Shown one piece after another: positions 1 to 6,414 of a stretch of 11,769 nucleotides of DNA. How positions within the stretch are numbered: the stretch's first letter is position 1; every line of letters begins with the position of its first letter. Under the pieces are notes generated by a model that made no database searches, was not told the DNA's origin, and saw only the letters and a program-made list of their open reading frames with translations. The DNA is from an uncultured Bacillota bacterium (GTDB lineage Bacteria; Bacillota; Clostridia; Christensenellales; UBA1242): assembly GCA_947088415.1 (NCBI GenBank), contig CAMUGK010000022.1:1-11769 (forward strand), read 5' to 3'. Made by a program: the position numbers and the translations under genes.

Positions 1-564
1 ATTTTAAGACAAATCAATATTTCTTCTTCAAAACAAGCAGATATGGAATTTATTATTAGCGACGCTTTATCAAAATTTGGACCTCTTGACTCAGGGTTTT
101 ATAGAGGTGTTTGGAATGATTTTAAAGATATTTTTGTAGAATATTTACAAGCCAATTCAAGTTTAATTAAATCACTTAATAAAGTTTATCAAGCTTGTGT
201 TCCACAAGGCATAATGACAAACTCATTGACATATTTAACTTTAAACACAATTGATGATTGTCTTGATGTTGTTAATGAAAAACCTTTTTCTTCAACTGCC
301 AAAATTTCATGTTTTAAAAACTTGTTAGATTATTTAAACCCAAGTTTAAAAACAGTTTTACTAGATTTTAATTTCAACGATAGTTTACAAACAAAGCACA
401 AATTAATCTCTTCATTTAGTAAAGTTTATACTGGCAAAACTATAAAAGACCTTATTAAAAGCATAAACACAACAAACGGCTTTGATTTCCAAAAACTTGA
501 AAGTGATGACGACAATGTTTTGGGATTATGCCAAGAATATCTCTTAGGGAGGTTAAGCGCATGA
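1..564 (+). CDS. Unrecognised protein, C-terminal part (5' end outside window)
   Basis: The reading frame is open from base 1 and ends with TGA at 562-564, so this is the last 187 residues of a longer protein. The ATG at 43 is internal to the open frame and has no ribosome binding site, so I do not take it as the start. The visible part is hydrophilic and probably mostly helical, with no membrane segment and no motif I recognise. Its stop overlaps the start of the next gene (ATGA at 561-564), and the GGGAGG ribosome binding site of that gene lies inside this coding sequence. The two are therefore very likely co-transcribed and translationally coupled. The pairing with a lipoprotein suggests a shared envelope-related role, but this is inference; I give no function. 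Confidence 0.75.
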   Translation: MLRQINISSSKQADMEFIISDALSKFGPLDSGFYRGVWNDFKDIFVEYLQANSSLIKSLNKVYQACVPQGIMTNSLTYLTLNTIDDCLDVVNEKPFSSTAKISCFKNLLDYLNPSLKTVLLDFNFNDSLQTKHKLISSFSKVYTGKTIKDLIKSINTTNGFDFQKLESDDDNVLGLCQEYLLGRLSA

Positions 565-1670
565 AAAAAATTTTAACATGCATATTTGCTTTTATTTTGA
601 TTGCGACAAGCGGTATTGTTTTTACGGCTTGTGGGAAGACAACGCCTGTTGGAAAAGCTTATGAAACTTTAAATAATGCAATTACAAAAATTGAAAATGA
701 AAATAACAATTCCAATATTTTTACCGAAGGCGAGGTTGACGGGGTTGCCGGCAATTTACTGCTTGCTTATTACTCAAAAGATAGTTTGACATATTCAGAA
801 AAATATGCTTATTATAATCAACTTTTGGTCATTCCAATGAACTATATCTATGAATATAAAGAAGACCTTAAACGAGTTGAAGAAATTCCTGATTTGTCTG
901 GCGAAAAACAAAAAGTTGTTGATGAGTTCACATTATCAATTCCTGCATGGGTGGATAGTGTGGTTGCAAGTTCGACAGAATATAAATCACTTAATACCAT
1001 TTTTGAAGATGGTGCTCCAAAAGATGGCTTGCTTAAAATCTTTAATAATACTTTATATAGCCTTTTTACAACAACATATCAAGTTGCAAGCAATCTTGCA
1101 AAAGTGAAAGAGGTTGTTCTTGATGATTTTTCTTCACTTCAAGAAACAAGTTTAATGCTAAAAAACAAAGATATAAAACCTTTGCGTGATTACTTTGTTT
1201 TAAAAATTGCGAATGACTTTAAAAATTTGTTGGTTGAAAGTTTTGACCTTTATGATTACACTGGCATTTCTGGAAGTAATGATATAGTTGCTTTTGAAAA
1301 ATTTAATAGAAATGCAAAAGGAATTTTGACAAAAATATTTTCACTTCAAAAGATTTCAGTTGACGACTTGAAAGCTGAAGAAGGAGAACCAATAAGAACT
1401 GAAACTAGCAGTGAGGTTGTCGGTTATAGAAACAAAACCATAACAAAACTTTTAGAAGTTGAAAAAACTTTTGAAAATCAAAGAATGATGATAAGTCAAG
1501 CAATGAATAATTTTGACTTTAAAGTATTCTATACAAATTGCTCCTGCAGTCTTGAAATTTATCAAACAAAACAAGATAATGTTGCAGTGTATTATGATGA
1601 AATTGCAAATTATTACACTTCATATCTATCAAAATATATCACCTTTTTAGTTTCAAACTTAAAAAAATAG
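561..1670 (+). CDS. Predicted lipoprotein of unknown function
   Basis: A 369-residue protein. The start at 561 is chosen because it has a good ribosome binding site (GGGAGG, 547-552) and begins directly with a signal peptide; an upstream in-frame ATG at 528 would put 11 charged residues before the signal. Residues 1-23 are a typical lipoprotein signal: MKK, a hydrophobic stretch of about 18 residues, then lipobox-like F-T-A followed by Cys24. After lipidation at Cys24 the protein should be anchored on the outer face of the membrane. The rest is hydrophilic and probably helical, with no enzyme motif I can identify. It overlaps the preceding gene by 4 bases and ends 10 bases before gltX, so the three form one transcription unit. 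The Phe at lipobox -3 is slightly unusual. Function unknown. Confidence 0.85.
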   Translation: MKKILTCIFAFILIATSGIVFTACGKTTPVGKAYETLNNAITKIENENNNSNIFTEGEVDGVAGNLLLAYYSKDSLTYSEKYAYYNQLLVIPMNYIYEYKEDLKRVEEIPDLSGEKQKVVDEFTLSIPAWVDSVVASSTEYKSLNTIFEDGAPKDGLLKIFNNTLYSLFTTTYQVASNLAKVKEVVLDDFSSLQETSLMLKNKDIKPLRDYFVLKIANDFKNLLVESFDLYDYTGISGSNDIVAFEKFNRNAKGILTKIFSLQKISVDDLKAEEGEPIRTETSSEVVGYRNKTITKLLEVEKTFENQRMMISQAMNNFDFKVFYTNCSCSLEIYQTKQDNVAVYYDEIANYYTSYLSKYITFLVSNLKK

Positions 1671-1680
1671 GAGAACAAAA

Positions 1681-3312
1681 ATGACATACAAAGATTTAGC
1701 CGATGTGCTCTATCCAAACATAACAGAATCGGTTGAAGATATATTTAAAAAATACCCACCACGCAAGCTTCCAGCTGACGCGGTGGTTTCTCGTTTTGCC
1801 CCAAGTCCAACAGGCTTTATGCATATTGGTGGTTTTTTTCAAGTTTTAATTGACAGAACGCTTGCTAAAAATAGTGACGGGGTGTTTTATCTTCGCAATG
1901 AAGACACCGACAAAAAACGTGAAGTTGAAGGCGCAATGGAAATAATCTTTGATATTTTAACAAAATACAATCAAGCACCAGATGAATATCAACTTTTGGG
2001 ACAAAAAATGGTTGGAGATTATGGTCCATACATTCAAAGTAAGCGCCTTGATATTTATCATGCTTTTGCTAAAAAACTTGTAGCTGAAGGCAAAGCTTTT
2101 CCATGTTTTTGCAAAAAGACAGAGGGGAAAGAAGAAATCTTAAAAATACGCGAAGAGAAGTTTAGCGAAAATGATAGTAATGTTGATTATGATCCATGTC
2201 GCAACATGCCAATTGAAGAAGCGATAAAACGCGTGCAGAAAGGTGAAAAATTTGCCATCAGGCTTAAAACTCCAAACGATGGAACACGCAAAATGTCTTT
2301 TGAAGATATTGTAAAGGGTAGGGTTGAACTTCCAGAAAATGCAAAAGACGTAATTTTGATAAAAAATGATGGGATTCCTCCTTATGCATTTGCTCATGCA
2401 ATTGATGATACACTTATGGGAACAACAATTGTCGTTCGCGGAGAAGAGTGGTTTACATCAACTCCCGCACATATAGATATTTTTAATGCTCTTGGCTTTA
2501 AGCCCTTGAAATATTACCACACTCCAAACATCTGCAAAATTGATGAAAATGGAGGCAAAAGAAAATTGTCAAAACGCAAAGATCCTGAAAGCAATATGCA
2601 ATATTTTTCAGAGGAAGGTTATCCAACGACAGCTGTCATTGAATATTTGCTTAACCTTTTAAGTTCAAGCTTTGAACCTTGGCGTGCAAAAAATCCAGAT
2701 GCTCATTATAGCGAGTTTAAATTTGGCATAACAGATATAACAGCAGGTTCACCTCTTTTTGACTTTATCAAGCTCAACGACATTGCAAAGAACGTTGTTG
2801 CAAGAATGACTGGAGAAGAAGTCTATAACAACTGGCTTTCATGGGCAAAAGAATTTAAGCCAAGTTTAGCCAAAACTCTTGAAGAAAGAAGGGATTATGC
2901 AATCAAAGTTTGCAATATCGGTCGTGGTGGTACAAAGCCAAGAAAAGATATTTATAAGTGGAGCATGATTGAAAATCTATATTCATATTTGTTCGATAAA
3001 CCTATTTTAGTTGATGAGATAGATAATAAAGAAAACTATCAAGAGTTTTTAAAAGAATACAGTAAAGATTTTACTCTTCCAGTTGACAAAGAAAGTTGGT
3101 TTAATGGCGTTAAAGCGGTGGCGGAACGCTTAGGCTATGCCACAGATAATAAGCTTTATAAGGCAAATCCTGAAGCCTATAAAGGAAACACCGCAAAGGT
3201 TTGTGAGTATGTTCGTTTGGCGTTAACAGGCAGAAAAGATAGCCCAGACCTTTATGAACTTATGACTATTTTAGGAGAAGATAAAGTTTTGGAAAGACTT
3301 AAAAACATATAA
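1681..3312 (+). CDS. gltX: Glutamyl-tRNA synthetase (glutamate--tRNA ligase)
   Basis: Charges tRNA(Glu) with glutamate using ATP, in the cytoplasm; a class Ic synthetase of 543 residues. The class I signatures are visible: RFAPSPTG at 38-45 followed by HIGG at 48-51 (the common GluRS form of HIGH), an EDTD motif shortly after, and KLSKR at 295-299 (the KMSKS loop). A zinc-knuckle-like set, C142-F-C144 with YDPC ending at Cys173, matches the arrangement in many bacterial GluRS enzymes. The protein is somewhat longer than the usual 470-500 residues, with about 35 residues before the catalytic core. The start follows an AGGAG site (1669-1673) overlapping the stop of the lipoprotein gene, so it is the last gene of that operon. 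I cannot tell from this whether it is discriminating or also charges tRNA(Gln). Confidence 0.95.
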   Translation: MTYKDLADVLYPNITESVEDIFKKYPPRKLPADAVVSRFAPSPTGFMHIGGFFQVLIDRTLAKNSDGVFYLRNEDTDKKREVEGAMEIIFDILTKYNQAPDEYQLLGQKMVGDYGPYIQSKRLDIYHAFAKKLVAEGKAFPCFCKKTEGKEEILKIREEKFSENDSNVDYDPCRNMPIEEAIKRVQKGEKFAIRLKTPNDGTRKMSFEDIVKGRVELPENAKDVILIKNDGIPPYAFAHAIDDTLMGTTIVVRGEEWFTSTPAHIDIFNALGFKPLKYYHTPNICKIDENGGKRKLSKRKDPESNMQYFSEEGYPTTAVIEYLLNLLSSSFEPWRAKNPDAHYSEFKFGITDITAGSPLFDFIKLNDIAKNVVARMTGEEVYNNWLSWAKEFKPSLAKTLEERRDYAIKVCNIGRGGTKPRKDIYKWSMIENLYSYLFDKPILVDEIDNKENYQEFLKEYSKDFTLPVDKESWFNGVKAVAERLGYATDNKLYKANPEAYKGNTAKVCEYVRLALTGRKDSPDLYELMTILGEDKVLERLKNI

Positions 3313-3340
3313 AAAGCACAGCAATTTGCTGTGTTTTTTT
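3311..3340 (+). terminator. Rho-independent terminator after gltX, probably bidirectional
   Basis: Stem CACAGC (3317-3322), loop AATTT, stem GCTGTG (3328-3333), then seven T. An A5 run at 3311-3315 gives a shorter T tract on the other strand. The T tract overlaps the stop codon of the convergent alkyltransferase-fold gene, so the same element can close both units. Confidence 0.85.
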
Positions 3341-3662
3341 AAATTAAATCTTTATCTTTTACACAATATTTTGCCAAACTTACTCGTCCAAGTTCATTAA
3401 AGACCAACCCTTCACACTCTAAAATTTGGCGTTGTTTTTCTTGCCCGCCAAAAGTATTGTCGGTAAATAGTCCGCCATTTTTATTTACAATGCGATGACA
3501 AGGAACTTTTGAATTTATTGGGTTGTTATGTAATGCCCAGCGAACTTGCAGGCAAGGTTTAGGCACGCCAAGAATTTTTACTAGCTGTCCAAATGTGGCA
3601 ACTTTCCCTCTTGGAATTTTTTTGACTACGTCATAAACCTGTTGAAAAAATGATTTTTCCAT
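3339..3662 (-). CDS. MGMT-family protein (O6-alkylguanine DNA alkyltransferase C-terminal domain only)
   Basis: A 107-residue stand-alone version of the DNA-binding/active-site domain of O6-methylguanine-DNA methyltransferase. The family transfers O6-alkyl groups from guanine to a cysteine in the protein, or in the alkyltransferase-like (ATL) branch only flags the lesion. Start 3662 is chosen over an ATG at 3698 because AAGGAGA stands 7 bases upstream. Visible motifs: IPRGKVATFGQ at 16-26 (helix-turn-helix entry) and PCHRIV at 54-59 with the acceptor cysteine Cys55, followed by an FGG...EGL tail typical of the family. ATL proteins normally have Trp in place of that Cys, so activity is possible. 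By alignment from memory, the position of the DNA-inserting 'arginine finger' is Leu38 rather than Arg, with an Arg three residues later. It lacks the N-terminal domain of full MGMT/Ogt. Confidence 0.88.
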   Translation of the reverse strand: MEKSFFQQVYDVVKKIPRGKVATFGQLVKILGVPKPCLQVRWALHNNPINSKVPCHRIVNKNGGLFTDNTFGGQEKQRQILECEGLVFNELGRVSLAKYCVKDKDLI

Positions 3663-3686
3663 AAATTTCTCCTTTGTAATTGTCAA

Positions 3687-3695
3687 ATTATAACA
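3687..3695 (-). promoter_or_regulatory. Extended -10 promoter for the MGMT-family gene
   Basis: Read on the - strand this is TGT followed by a perfect TATAAT (3692-3687), about 18 bases of leader before the AAGGAGA site region and ATG at 3662. No convincing -35 hexamer is visible, as is common for extended -10 promoters. A perfect Spo0A box (3701-3707) lies eight bases upstream of the -10, within the spacer region. Confidence 0.65.
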
Positions 3696-3700
3696 CATAA

Positions 3701-3736
3701 TGTCGAAATTTAATCATTCGCCGACAAAATTCGACA
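3701..3736. promoter_or_regulatory. Pair of inverted Spo0A boxes in a divergent promoter region
   Basis: TGTCGAA at 3701-3707 and its inverse TTCGACA at 3730-3736 are both exact matches to the Spo0A (0A) box. A degenerate third copy (TGTCGGC on the - strand, 3727-3721) is in tandem with the second at about one helical turn. The first box sits in the spacer of the - strand promoter, a position where binding would block RNA polymerase. The second lies about 75 bases upstream of the + strand start. Binding is inferred from the motif only. Confidence 0.6.
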
Positions 3737-3774
3737 AATGAAATTTTTACTTTTAAATTTTTAAATGAAAATAT

Positions 3775-3803
3775 TGGACAAATTTATATGAAAATAATAT
3801 AAT
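3775..3803 (+). promoter_or_regulatory. Sigma-A promoter giving a leaderless mRNA for the radical SAM gene
   Basis: TGGACA (3775-3780, five of six to TTGACA), a 17-base spacer, and a perfect TATAAT (3798-3803). Transcription should start about seven bases after the -10, at 3810, which is the A of the start codon. No ribosome binding site exists upstream of that ATG. Confidence 0.75.
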
Positions 3804-3809
3804 TTTATT

Positions 3810-4649
3810 ATGTTATGTTATGATTGTCCACGAAATTGTGGAGTTGACAGAGAAAAAACAACAGGATTTTGTCGCGAAAGCAATAAAATTCGAGTTGCAA
3901 AGGTTATTGAAAATTTTATGTGGGAAGAGCCATGTTTAACAGGAGAAAAAGGCGGACTTGCTATATTTTTTTCAGGTTGTAATTTAAGATGTAAGTTTTG
4001 TCAAAATTTCGAGATTTCTCATATAGGCAAAGGTCAAGTATATTCAACACAAGAGTTTAAAAAACTTTTGCTTTCTTATAATTTAGAAAGATTTTCATGC
4101 ATAGACCTTATAACCCCTTCACACTTTTCTTCTGCCTTGGCCGAGGTTTTTGAAAATTTAAAATTGCCAATCCCTATTGTTTGGAATTCAAATGGCTATG
4201 AAAAGGTTGAAACGCTTAAAAGAGTTTCAAAGTTTGTAGATGTTTTTTTAGTAGATTTAAAATATGTTAGTAATGAACTTTCAAAAAACTTATCTTGCAT
4301 TGAAAATTATTTTCAAGTGGCAGAAAAAGCGGTAAAATTTATGAGTCAAGAAAAACCAAATATTTTTGATGGAGAAAGTTTAAAACAAGGGCTTATTATA
4401 AGGCATCTTGTTTTGCCAAATAACGTAAAAGACAGCCTGAAAGTCTTGGATTTCGTTAAAGAAAATATTGACAATCCAATTATTTCACTTATGAGCCAGT
4501 TTACGCCAACAAAACAAAGCCCTATCAAGCGAAAACTTATTCCCTTAGAGTTTAAGGCAGTTGTTGCTTACGCCGAAAAATGCGGGCTTACACAAGGTTA
4601 TACGCAAGATTTGACAAGTTCTTCGCAGGATTTTATTCCAAAGTTCTAA
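3810..4649 (+). CDS. Radical SAM protein, PflA/PflX-like (pyruvate formate-lyase activase-type)
   Basis: A 279-residue radical S-adenosylmethionine protein. The signature C57-x3-C61-x2-C64 (GCNLRCKFCQN) binds the 4Fe-4S cluster that cleaves SAM to a 5'-deoxyadenosyl radical. A second cysteine set near the N terminus (C3, C6, C10, C21) fits the extra cysteine motif of the PflX-like group (COG1313 by memory), whose substrates are mostly unknown; 'pyruvate formate-lyase activating enzyme-like' is the usual label and should not be read as a proven activity. No glycyl radical enzyme gene is nearby. The start at 3810 is constrained: an in-frame TAA lies at 3795-3797 and no other standard start codon fits. 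There is no ribosome binding site; the promoter position predicts a leaderless transcript. Spo0A boxes lie upstream. Confidence 0.88.
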   Translation: MLCYDCPRNCGVDREKTTGFCRESNKIRVAKVIENFMWEEPCLTGEKGGLAIFFSGCNLRCKFCQNFEISHIGKGQVYSTQEFKKLLLSYNLERFSCIDLITPSHFSSALAEVFENLKLPIPIVWNSNGYEKVETLKRVSKFVDVFLVDLKYVSNELSKNLSCIENYFQVAEKAVKFMSQEKPNIFDGESLKQGLIIRHLVLPNNVKDSLKVLDFVKENIDNPIISLMSQFTPTKQSPIKRKLIPLEFKAVVAYAEKCGLTQGYTQDLTSSSQDFIPKF

Positions 4650-4656
4650 AAATTGT

Positions 4657-4685
4657 TTGACTTTTTATTTTTTTGTTGCTATTCT
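4657..4685 (+). promoter_or_regulatory. Extended -10 promoter giving a leaderless mRNA for the small membrane protein gene
   Basis: TTGACT (4657-4662, five of six), a 17-base spacer ending in TGC, then TATTCT (4680-4685, four of six with the extended TGn). The predicted start, seven bases after the -10, is 4692, the A of ATG. The six bases between -10 and ATG (CTTATT) are nearly the same as at the radical SAM gene (TTTATT). Confidence 0.6.
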
Positions 4686-4691
4686 CTTATT

Positions 4692-5030
4692 ATGATAGCT
4701 CAACAAAATCTAAAAATTCAATATAAAAAATATGTTAAATCAAGATTGACGGCAGTTCGTTTTTTAGGACTTTTTATGTCGTTATTGACCTTTGCAATGA
4801 TTCTTTTGCAATATTTTAATGTTTTAAGAAGTCTTTGGAACAGCGTGTCTATACTCTATTTATGTGGTGCAATGTTTACAATAACTGCACAATATCAAGA
4901 TTTAAGGTTGTCAAAGGGTTGGGCAAAAGCCTGCCGTATAATTGCCGCATTTTTCTACATTTTGACAATAGCCCCACTTGTGCTTATCATTTTAGGCTAT
5001 GCAGGGGTTGTTCCTCTCACAACTATTTAA
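4692..5030 (+). CDS. Small membrane protein of unknown function, three predicted TM helices
   Basis: A 112-residue protein with a basic N terminus (KIQYKKYVKSR) and three hydrophobic segments, at roughly residues 22-42, 53-72 and 83-107; the N terminus is likely cytoplasmic by the positive-inside rule. No family recognised. I chose ATG 4692 over the in-frame TTG at 4653 because the TTG overlaps the -35 element, has no ribosome binding site and would add a Phe/Cys-rich stretch. ATG 4692 also has no ribosome binding site but is exactly where the promoter would start transcription. It lies 42 bases after the radical SAM gene, so read-through from that gene is also possible. A strong terminator follows at once. 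Confidence 0.75.
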   Translation: MIAQQNLKIQYKKYVKSRLTAVRFLGLFMSLLTFAMILLQYFNVLRSLWNSVSILYLCGAMFTITAQYQDLRLSKGWAKACRIIAAFFYILTIAPLVLIILGYAGVVPLTTI

Positions 5031-5060
5031 AAAACAACTTGTTTTGCCAAGTTGTTTTTT
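5029..5060. terminator. Bidirectional Rho-independent terminator
   Basis: Perfect 13-base inverted repeat: AAAAAACAACTTG (5029-5041), loop TTTTGC, CAAGTTGTTTTTT (5048-5060). The A and T runs make it usable on both strands. It separates the + strand membrane-protein gene from the - strand Smr gene, overlapping both stop codons. Confidence 0.9.
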
Positions 5061-5406
5061 ATTTGTCTTTTAAAATTATGATAGTAATTCCAGGGTTTGC
5101 TTTTCCAAGGTCTTCATCTCCAACAATAGATTTGTCTCTTTTTAAAGCAAACATTGTTTTTTGATTAAACATATTCCAACTTTCGCCGCCAAAATAATCC
5201 AAAATTTTGTTTTGCTTTTTTAAATTGGCTAAAAGTTTTCGCAGGTTCAACAAAATTGCTCCGCCTCTCCCGTGAGAGCCATAGCCATGCAAAACTTTTA
5301 TAACAGTTGTATTGTCTCGACTTGCATTTTCAATTGCAATTAAAACATCTGCTAAAGCGATGTCAACTGCAGGCGAAAAATTTTTTAAATTTAAAATTGT
5401 AAGCAT
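5059..5406 (-). CDS. Smr (small MutS-related) domain protein
   Basis: A 115-residue stand-alone Smr-type domain. The diagnostic piece is H40-G-Y-G-S-H-G-R-G-G, the HGxGx motif of Smr domains, after a predicted beta-alpha-beta start; the C-terminal NPGITIIIL is the last strand seen in a Clostridia subgroup of Smr proteins. Smr domains are DNA- or RNA-acting, some with nicking or endonuclease activity. Here the usual LDLHG motif at the N terminus is LNLKN (residues 5-9), so the Asp and His of LDxH are missing and nuclease activity is doubtful. The start follows AGGAGAT (5410-5416). It lies 74 bases downstream of spo0A on the same strand with its own good promoter, so both separate and joint transcription are possible. 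Role unknown. Confidence 0.8.
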   Translation of the reverse strand: MLTILNLKNFSPAVDIALADVLIAIENASRDNTTVIKVLHGYGSHGRGGAILLNLRKLLANLKKQNKILDYFGGESWNMFNQKTMFALKRDKSIVGDEDLGKANPGITIIILKDK

Positions 5407-5422
5407 TTAATCTCCTAATAAT

Positions 5423-5451
5423 AATATAGTTGTTTTTCAACAAATTGTAAA
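5423..5451 (-). promoter_or_regulatory. Sigma-A promoter for the Smr gene
   Basis: Read on the - strand: TTTACA (5451-5446, five of six), a 17-base spacer, TATATT (5428-5423, five of six). The predicted start near 5416 is at the first base of the ribosome binding site, giving a very short leader of about 10 bases. Confidence 0.65.
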
Positions 5452-5480
5452 GGAAATGCTTATATTTTAAATAAGTTTGT

Positions 5481-6230
5481 TTAACCTTCCATAATCATTT
5501 TATCGGCAATAAGGGCAATTAATTCGCCATTTGTAGGTTTGTCGTTTTGACTGTAAATTTTAAGACCAAAAAGCGTGTTGATGTTTTCAATTTTGCCTCT
5601 ATTCCAAGCAACTTCAATTGCATGACGCATGCCTCTTTCAACCTTGCTTGAACTTGTTTCAAAACGCTCGGCAATTGTAGGGTAAAGTCTTTTTGTAATT
5701 GAGCCAATAATCTCAGGTTCTTCAACAGCAAGTTTGACAGCTTCTCTTAAAAATTGATAACCTTTAATGTTTGCAGGAATGCCAATGCTGATGAAGATGT
5801 TTGAAATTTTTTCGTCAAGACCGCGTTCATAATTTTTCTCACTTTTAAATTTGCTTTCCAAAAGGTCGAATATGCGAGCTTCAATGTTTTCGGCTAAGAT
5901 AGGTTTTACCATAAAATAACTAACACCTTCTTTCATAGCCTTAGTAATAAATCCGCTGTGAGAAAGATGAGAGATAAATATAATTTTTGGCAAATTTTCT
6001 CCCATTTCTGCCCTTAGTTTGTCTAAAACTAAAAACCCATCAAGCTCTGGCAACATAACTTCCATAATAAGAAAGTCAGGCTTTAAAAGCACGACGTCGT
6101 TGACAACTGCAGTTCCTGTTGAAGCAGTTCCAATAACACTAAACCTATTGCTTTTTTTAAAATAATCAACAACACCATTTTCATCTTCTGTATCGGCAAT
6201 AAAAAGTTTAATCCTTTTTTCTTTGTCCAT
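5481..6230 (-). CDS. spo0A: Spo0A, master regulator of sporulation, with atypical receiver domain
   Basis: Response regulator controlling entry into sporulation; 249 residues, with receiver about 7-122 and Spo0A DNA-binding domain about 138-248. The C-terminal domain is well conserved, including GxPAxIKGYxFLREA (150-164) and the recognition helix region VERGMRHAIEVAW (197-209) with Glu198, Arg199, Arg202 and His203. The receiver is odd: the phosphoacceptor site reads LIMEVMLPELDG, so the usual Asp is Glu57, and the acidic pair near the N terminus is Asp13-Thr14 rather than Asp-Asp. Ser87 and Lys109 keep the switch Thr/Ser and Lys. I checked the Glu57 codon (GAA) on the DNA. Start: AAGGAG (6243-6238) seven bases before ATG. 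The gene is not next to spoIVB/recN, its usual neighbours, in this window. Identity is sure; phosphorylation is doubtful. Confidence 0.95.
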   Translation of the reverse strand: MDKEKRIKLFIADTEDENGVVDYFKKSNRFSVIGTASTGTAVVNDVVLLKPDFLIMEVMLPELDGFLVLDKLRAEMGENLPKIIFISHLSHSGFITKAMKEGVSYFMVKPILAENIEARIFDLLESKFKSEKNYERGLDEKISNIFISIGIPANIKGYQFLREAVKLAVEEPEIIGSITKRLYPTIAERFETSSSKVERGMRHAIEVAWNRGKIENINTLFGLKIYSQNDKPTNGELIALIADKMIMEG

Positions 6231-6243
6231 AAGTCTACTCCTT

Positions 6244-6270
6244 CTAAAATATTTGATTTTTCATTTTCAT
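6244..6270 (-). other. Tiny upstream ORF in the spo0A leader (8 codons)
   Basis: ATG at 6270 opens an eight-residue frame (MKMKNQIF) whose TAG stop (6246-6244) directly abuts the AAGGAG of spo0A. Its ATG is only about five bases from the predicted transcription start and has no ribosome binding site. It may be chance in such AT-rich DNA. Confidence 0.25.
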
Positions 6271-6281
6271 GAACTAAAACT

Positions 6282-6310
6282 ATGTTAGCACGATTTTTTA
6301 ATTATGTAAA
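6282..6310 (-). promoter_or_regulatory. Extended -10 sigma-A promoter for spo0A
   Basis: Read on the - strand: TTTACA (6310-6305, five of six), a 17-base spacer ending TGC, TAACAT (6287-6282, four of six with extended TGn). Predicted start near 6275, giving a leader of about 45 bases. I did not find a clear sigma-H promoter, which drives spo0A in Bacillus. Confidence 0.6.
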
Positions 6311-6414
6311 TAAAACAAAGGTGCGTAAAAAATCGAAATTTGTCATATTTTGTAAAAAAAACAAGAATAACGCAGTAAATTTAAAAATTTTTTATTTTAA
6401 TAGGTTTGTTTTAT

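Noticed and set aside
971..977. TTCGACA, a perfect Spo0A box sequence
   Set aside because: Lies inside the lipoprotein coding sequence, far from any promoter; about one chance match is expected in the window.
3339..3662. Alkyltransferase-like (ATL) lesion sensor identity
   Set aside because: ATL proteins have Trp in place of the acceptor Cys; here PCHR keeps the Cys, so I call only the wider MGMT family.
4653..4691. TTG start that would extend the small membrane protein by 13 residues
   Set aside because: No ribosome binding site; the TTG overlaps the promoter -35, and the extension (FDFLFFCCYSL) looks like read-through of T-rich promoter DNA.
4835..5164. 109-residue + strand frame overlapping the membrane protein and Smr genes
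   Set aside because: Crosses a strong bidirectional terminator and two real genes; a shadow frame.
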